From the NCBI GenBank assembly GCA_964426415.1, contig CAYRQM010000057.1:1-8062 (forward strand): a stretch of 8,062 nt of DNA. The letters run 5' to 3'. Below the pieces are notes generated by a model. It searched no databases and had not been told where the DNA came from. It saw nothing but the letters and a program-made list of their open reading frames with translations. Every line of letters begins with the position of its first letter. The first letter of the stretch is position 1. This DNA is from UBA3792 sp964426415. GTDB taxonomy: Bacteria; Bacillota; Clostridia; Christensenellales; CAG-138. A program made the translations under genes and the position numbers. This document shows positions 6,011-8,062 of this stretch, piece by piece.

Positions 6011-6892
6011 TCAATCCGCCGGCGTGAAACCGCTGAGGTTCTGTTCCTGTTCGGCAAGCGTCATGGTAAAGAATCGTTTGCCGCAGTCCAACGCTTGGAT
6101 GCTTGCCATGTCCGCATCGGACAAACAGAAATCAAAGATGTCGATATTGTCCTTGAGATGCTGCACGTTTGCCGATTTGGGAAACACGATATTGCCCGCT
6201 TGGATGTGCCAGCGCAAAATGATCTGCGCCGTGCTTTTTCCGTAACGCTTTGCAAGATCGGTCAACACGGGCTCGTGCAGCAGCGCGGCGTCGGCGTGTC
6301 CCAAGGGATACCAGCTTTCTATTGCCATTTTGTAGGGCGCGATGCGCGCTTTCAGCGCTTGCTGCTGATAATAGGGGTGACATTCCACCTGCAAAACGGC
6401 AGGTTTCACAGTCGCCGCCAAGCAGAGCGTTTCCAAACGGTCGGATTCAAAGTTAGACAACCCGATGGCGCGCACCTTGCCTGCGCGGACTGCCCGCTCC
6501 ATATCCTTCCATGCACCGAGATAATCGCCAAACTGCTGATGCAGCAAAAGCAAGTCGAGATGGTCTGTCTGAAGCCTTTGCAGCATGTGGTCAATTCCTG
6601 CCATGGCTGCGCCTTCGGCGTATTCGCTGGGCCACAGTTTGGACGTAATCCACACTTCCGAACGGGGAATCCCACTTTTCTTGACCGCAGCGCCAACGCC
6701 GCGTTCGTTTTGATAGGCGTGGGCGGTGTCGATGTGCCGATAGCCAAGCTTGAGCGCTTCGCTGCATGCGCGTTCGGTGGCAGCGTCGCCCGCAATCATA
6801 AAGACCCCAAGCCCAAACTGTGGAATCACGCATCCGTTGTTTAGCTTGATCGCCGTTTGCTTCGCATCCCCAATGTTCAACCATTCGCTCAT
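6011..6892 (-). CDS. Aldo/keto reductase (AKR)
   Basis: This 293-residue cytoplasmic NADPH-dependent (alpha/beta)8-barrel reductase converts aldehydes and ketones to alcohols. The catalytic tetrad is complete: D55, Y60, K85 and H118. The signature GYRHIDTAHAYQNERGVG is at 50-67, and the NADP-binding PKS is at 238-240. The usual LIHWP around the catalytic histidine is replaced by LLLLHQQFGDY, a variant that could change substrate preference. The start is at 6892 because GGGAGGA lies upstream at a good spacing. An in-frame start 54 bp further up exists but lies inside the merR coding region and lacks a ribosome binding site. The ATG overlaps the merR stop in the sequence ATGA, so translation is probably coupled. 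It is the third gene of the MerR-controlled operon and is followed by the alcohol dehydrogenase 46 bp downstream. Confidence 0.92.
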   Translation of the reverse strand: MSEWLNIGDAKQTAIKLNNGCVIPQFGLGVFMIAGDAATERACSEALKLGYRHIDTAHAYQNERGVGAAVKKSGIPRSEVWITSKLWPSEYAEGAAMAGIDHMLQRLQTDHLDLLLLHQQFGDYLGAWKDMERAVRAGKVRAIGLSNFESDRLETLCLAATVKPAVLQVECHPYYQQQALKARIAPYKMAIESWYPLGHADAALLHEPVLTDLAKRYGKSTAQIILRWHIQAGNIVFPKSANVQHLKDNIDIFDFCLSDADMASIQALDCGKRFFTMTLAEQEQNLSGFTPAD

Positions 6893-7311
6893 GTAAGGTT
6901 CCTCCCTTCGGATGTGTCCTTGGCAGTTTGACAGGGCTCGTCCCAAGTCAGCCGTCCCGTTTCGACGGCAATTTCGTATCGCGCAATCTTGTAATTCAGC
7001 CGATCCAGCGTCGCGTCAATGCTTTTGCGCTGTTCCAACAGAATCTCCTTTTGATCCTGCAGCAGCTGCAGCCGTGCGGGAATCGTTGCGTCGCCCGCTT
7101 GATACAGCTTCAAGTATTCGATCATCACTTCCACGGGCAACCCTGCGCTTCGCATACAGATTGCCAACTGCACCCAGCCGATGTCCGCATCCGTATAGTC
7201 CCGTATGCCGCCATCCGTGCGATGCACGGGCGGAATCATGCCGATGCGTTCGTAGTAGCGGAGCGTGTCCGCCGAAACGGCATAGCGCTCGCTTACTTCC
7301 TTAATGGTCAT
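6889..7311 (-). CDS. MerR-family regulator, AdhR/NmlR-like electrophile sensor
   Basis: This 140-residue regulator has an N-terminal winged helix-turn-helix (about 1-40, with TLRYYERIGMIPPVHR at 16-31), the MerR middle part (42-75) and a long dimerisation coiled coil (about 80-118). C52 lies in QLAICMRSAGL, the position of the conserved cysteine of Bacillus AdhR, which aldehydes modify; the only other cysteine is C127 near the tail. A metal-binding cysteine loop is absent, so it is not a mercury or copper sensor. The start is taken as ATG at 7311 because AAAGGA is 9 nt upstream; a GTG two codons earlier (7317) has only 3 nt of spacing. It follows the flavodoxin stop by 16 bp and overlaps the reductase start by 4 bp. 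It lies inside the operon it probably controls, via the operator at 7893-7912. Confidence 0.9.
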   Translation of the reverse strand: MTIKEVSERYAVSADTLRYYERIGMIPPVHRTDGGIRDYTDADIGWVQLAICMRSAGLPVEVMIEYLKLYQAGDATIPARLQLLQDQKEILLEQRKSIDATLDRLNYKIARYEIAVETGRLTWDEPCQTAKDTSEGRNLT

Positions 7312-7327
7312 ATGCACCGTTCCTTTC

Positions 7328-7855
7328 CTATATAATTGCCGCTTCCTGCAGCCATGTCAAAAGCTTGGGCGCGGCGTCCTTTGCTTGATCGCCCAAGATG
7401 GCAAGCCCGCGCAGCACCGTTGCGGTTGGAAGCGTCGCCTCCAAATCGGCTTGGCTGCTGCCCATGCCGCTGCCCGCGTGCGTGCAAAAGGGCAGCACCG
7501 TCTTGCCCGAAAAGTCGTGCCCATCCAAAAAGGTTTTGACCGCCATGGGCATCGTGCCCCACCAGTTTGGGTATCCGAGCAAAATCGTATCGTAGTCGGT
7601 CACATCGATGTCCCGTAACAGCGCAGGCCTTGCGCTTGCTCGAAGTTCCTTCTGCGCCGCCTCCGTACAGGCGCGATACGCGGCGGGATACGCGGCGACG
7701 GGTTCCAACTCGAACAGGGTTCCGCCCGTCATCTTTGCCAAAAGTGCGGTGATAACCGCCGTATTCCCTTGCGCCAGCTCTACAACCGCGCCGTTTCGGT
7801 AGTTTTGCCCCCGATGCGAAAAGTACGCGATTAAAATGTGTCGTTTCGCTTGCAT
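7328..7855 (-). CDS. Flavodoxin-like protein (flavodoxin_4 type)
   Basis: This 175-residue protein has the FMN-binding flavodoxin fold. The N-terminal loop starts IAYFSHRGQNYRNG (9-22) and ends GNT (30-32), so the phosphate loop is lengthened compared with the short SxTGNT loop of classic flavodoxins. The second and third FMN loops are GYPNWWGTMPMAV (94-106) and PFCTHAGSGMGSS (122-134). Proteins of this group are small FMN oxidoreductases in anaerobes and lactic acid bacteria, often beside aldo/keto reductases and MerR regulators; the exact substrate is not known. AAGGAGG lies 7 nt before the ATG. It is the first gene of the operon, about 22 nt from the predicted start of transcription. It could supply electrons in a stress response or act itself as a quinone or carbonyl reductase; both are inference. 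Confidence 0.88.
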   Translation of the reverse strand: MQAKRHILIAYFSHRGQNYRNGAVVELAQGNTAVITALLAKMTGGTLFELEPVAAYPAAYRACTEAAQKELRASARPALLRDIDVTDYDTILLGYPNWWGTMPMAVKTFLDGHDFSGKTVLPFCTHAGSGMGSSQADLEATLPTATVLRGLAILGDQAKDAAPKLLTWLQEAAII

Positions 7856-7884
7856 GATCCGTCCTCCTTCGTGTGTACAGGTAC

Positions 7885-7915
7885 AGTATAAAACTTGGAG
7901 TTCGCTCTAAGTCAA
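7885..7915 (-). promoter_or_regulatory. MerR-type promoter with 19-bp spacer
   Basis: On the leftward strand TTGACT (7915-7910) and TATACT (7890-7885) are both near consensus but separated by 19 bp instead of 17. This over-long spacer is the hallmark of promoters that MerR-family regulators activate by twisting the DNA. It drives the flavodoxin-merR-AKR-ADH operon, with transcription predicted to start near 7878. Confidence 0.85.
7893..7912. promoter_or_regulatory. MerR-family operator (inverted repeat in the promoter spacer)
   Basis: ACTTGGAG-TTCG-CTCTAAGT is an 8+4+8 inverted repeat with a single mismatched pair, sitting between the -35 and -10. The arm sequence is close to the half-sites known for MerR-family aldehyde and electrophile regulators (CTTGACTTAGAG-like). 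The only MerR gene in the window is in the operon itself, so autoregulation is the obvious inference. Confidence 0.82.
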
Positions 7916-7920
7916 GCCCT

Positions 7921-7950
7921 TTTTCAATAGTTTTTCAAAAATGTTCAAAA
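7921..7950. repeat. Three helically phased TTCAA repeats / A-tracts upstream of the MerR promoter
   Basis: TTCAA occurs at 7923-7927, 7934-7938 and 7944-7948, spaced 11 and 10 bp, each next to A or T runs. On the leftward strand these are phased A-tracts just upstream of the -35, about -45 to -70. Such tracts can bend DNA and act as an UP element for RNA polymerase. The role is inferred. Confidence 0.45.
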
Positions 7951-8062
7951 CTTCTTATTTGCCGTGGGTAACAAGTCAATGTGCGCTGCGTAAACCCGCC
8001 GTCCATTCGGTTGGTGTAAAATAGTTCCGGGTAAAAGTGAGGGAGGATTGCGTGTAGGGGGA
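7951..8062. other. Right-end region without recognisable gene
   Basis: No open frame of useful length. TAAAAT at 8017-8022 resembles a rightward -10 but lacks a -35 at the right distance. GGGAGG near 8041-8046 resembles a ribosome binding site, yet no ATG follows before the window ends. A rightward gene could begin just past the edge, but this cannot be decided here. Confidence 0.35.

Noticed and set aside
5981..6844. Rightward open frame of 287 residues over the aldo/keto reductase
   Set aside because: The opposite strand encodes an intact reductase with full catalytic tetrad; the rightward product matches no family I know and has no start signals.
8011..8062. Possible promoter and gene start at the right edge
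   Set aside because: The TAAAAT -10 lacks a -35, and the GGGAGG is followed by GTG-TAG, so no start codon can be supported inside the window.

Overview
The window looks like a piece of chromosome from a moderately GC-rich anaerobic member of the Bacillota, probably a clostridium. This is inferred from strong purine-rich ribosome binding sites before nearly every gene, a clostridial-type hydroxylamine reductase/ferredoxin pair, a CRP/FNR regulator, a BdhA/YqhD-type alcohol dehydrogenase and compact sigma-A promoters. I see no RNA genes, insertion sequences, CRISPR arrays or phage genes.

Left block (1-2348). A leftward pair encodes a cysteine-rich ferredoxin-like protein and Hcp, the hybrid-cluster protein, which runs off the left edge. 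A rightward CRP/FNR-family regulator is divergent from them. The shared 88-bp intergenic region holds a good sigma-A promoter for the regulator and a perfect 6+2+6 palindrome. The palindrome lies just downstream of the predicted regulator transcription start and upstream of the ferredoxin-hcp start. This fits an HcpR-like nitrosative-stress switch that activates ferredoxin-hcp and represses its own gene.

Middle block (2349-4784). After about 340 bp without a convincing gene, which includes a 40-codon coding-like tail, come three rightward genes. They are a YgjP-type zinc metallopeptidase with its own extended -10 promoter, an 83-residue two-helix membrane protein, and a lipoprotein with a HExxH...E gluzincin zinc site. 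A terminator-like hairpin at 4751-4784 separates this block from the next and can serve both strands.

Right block (4801-7915). This is a leftward four-gene operon: flavodoxin-like protein, MerR-family regulator, aldo/keto reductase, iron-containing alcohol dehydrogenase. Its promoter has the MerR signature: -35 and -10 elements 19 bp apart with a near-perfect 8+4+8 operator in the spacer. The regulator is the second gene and overlaps the reductase by 4 bp (ATGA). It carries a cysteine at position 52, where AdhR/NmlR-type electrophile sensors have theirs. The simplest reading is a self-regulated carbonyl/aldehyde stress operon: the regulator senses electrophiles, the two oxidoreductases reduce carbonyls to alcohols, and the flavodoxin handles flavin-dependent electron transfer. 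The last ~140 bp hold A/T-rich helically phased repeats upstream of this promoter and no recognisable gene.

Nothing here is clearly an undescribed system. The best candidates for a second look are the unusual cysteine pattern of the ferredoxin-like Hcp partner, the fully self-contained MerR operon, and the secreted gluzincin lipoprotein.
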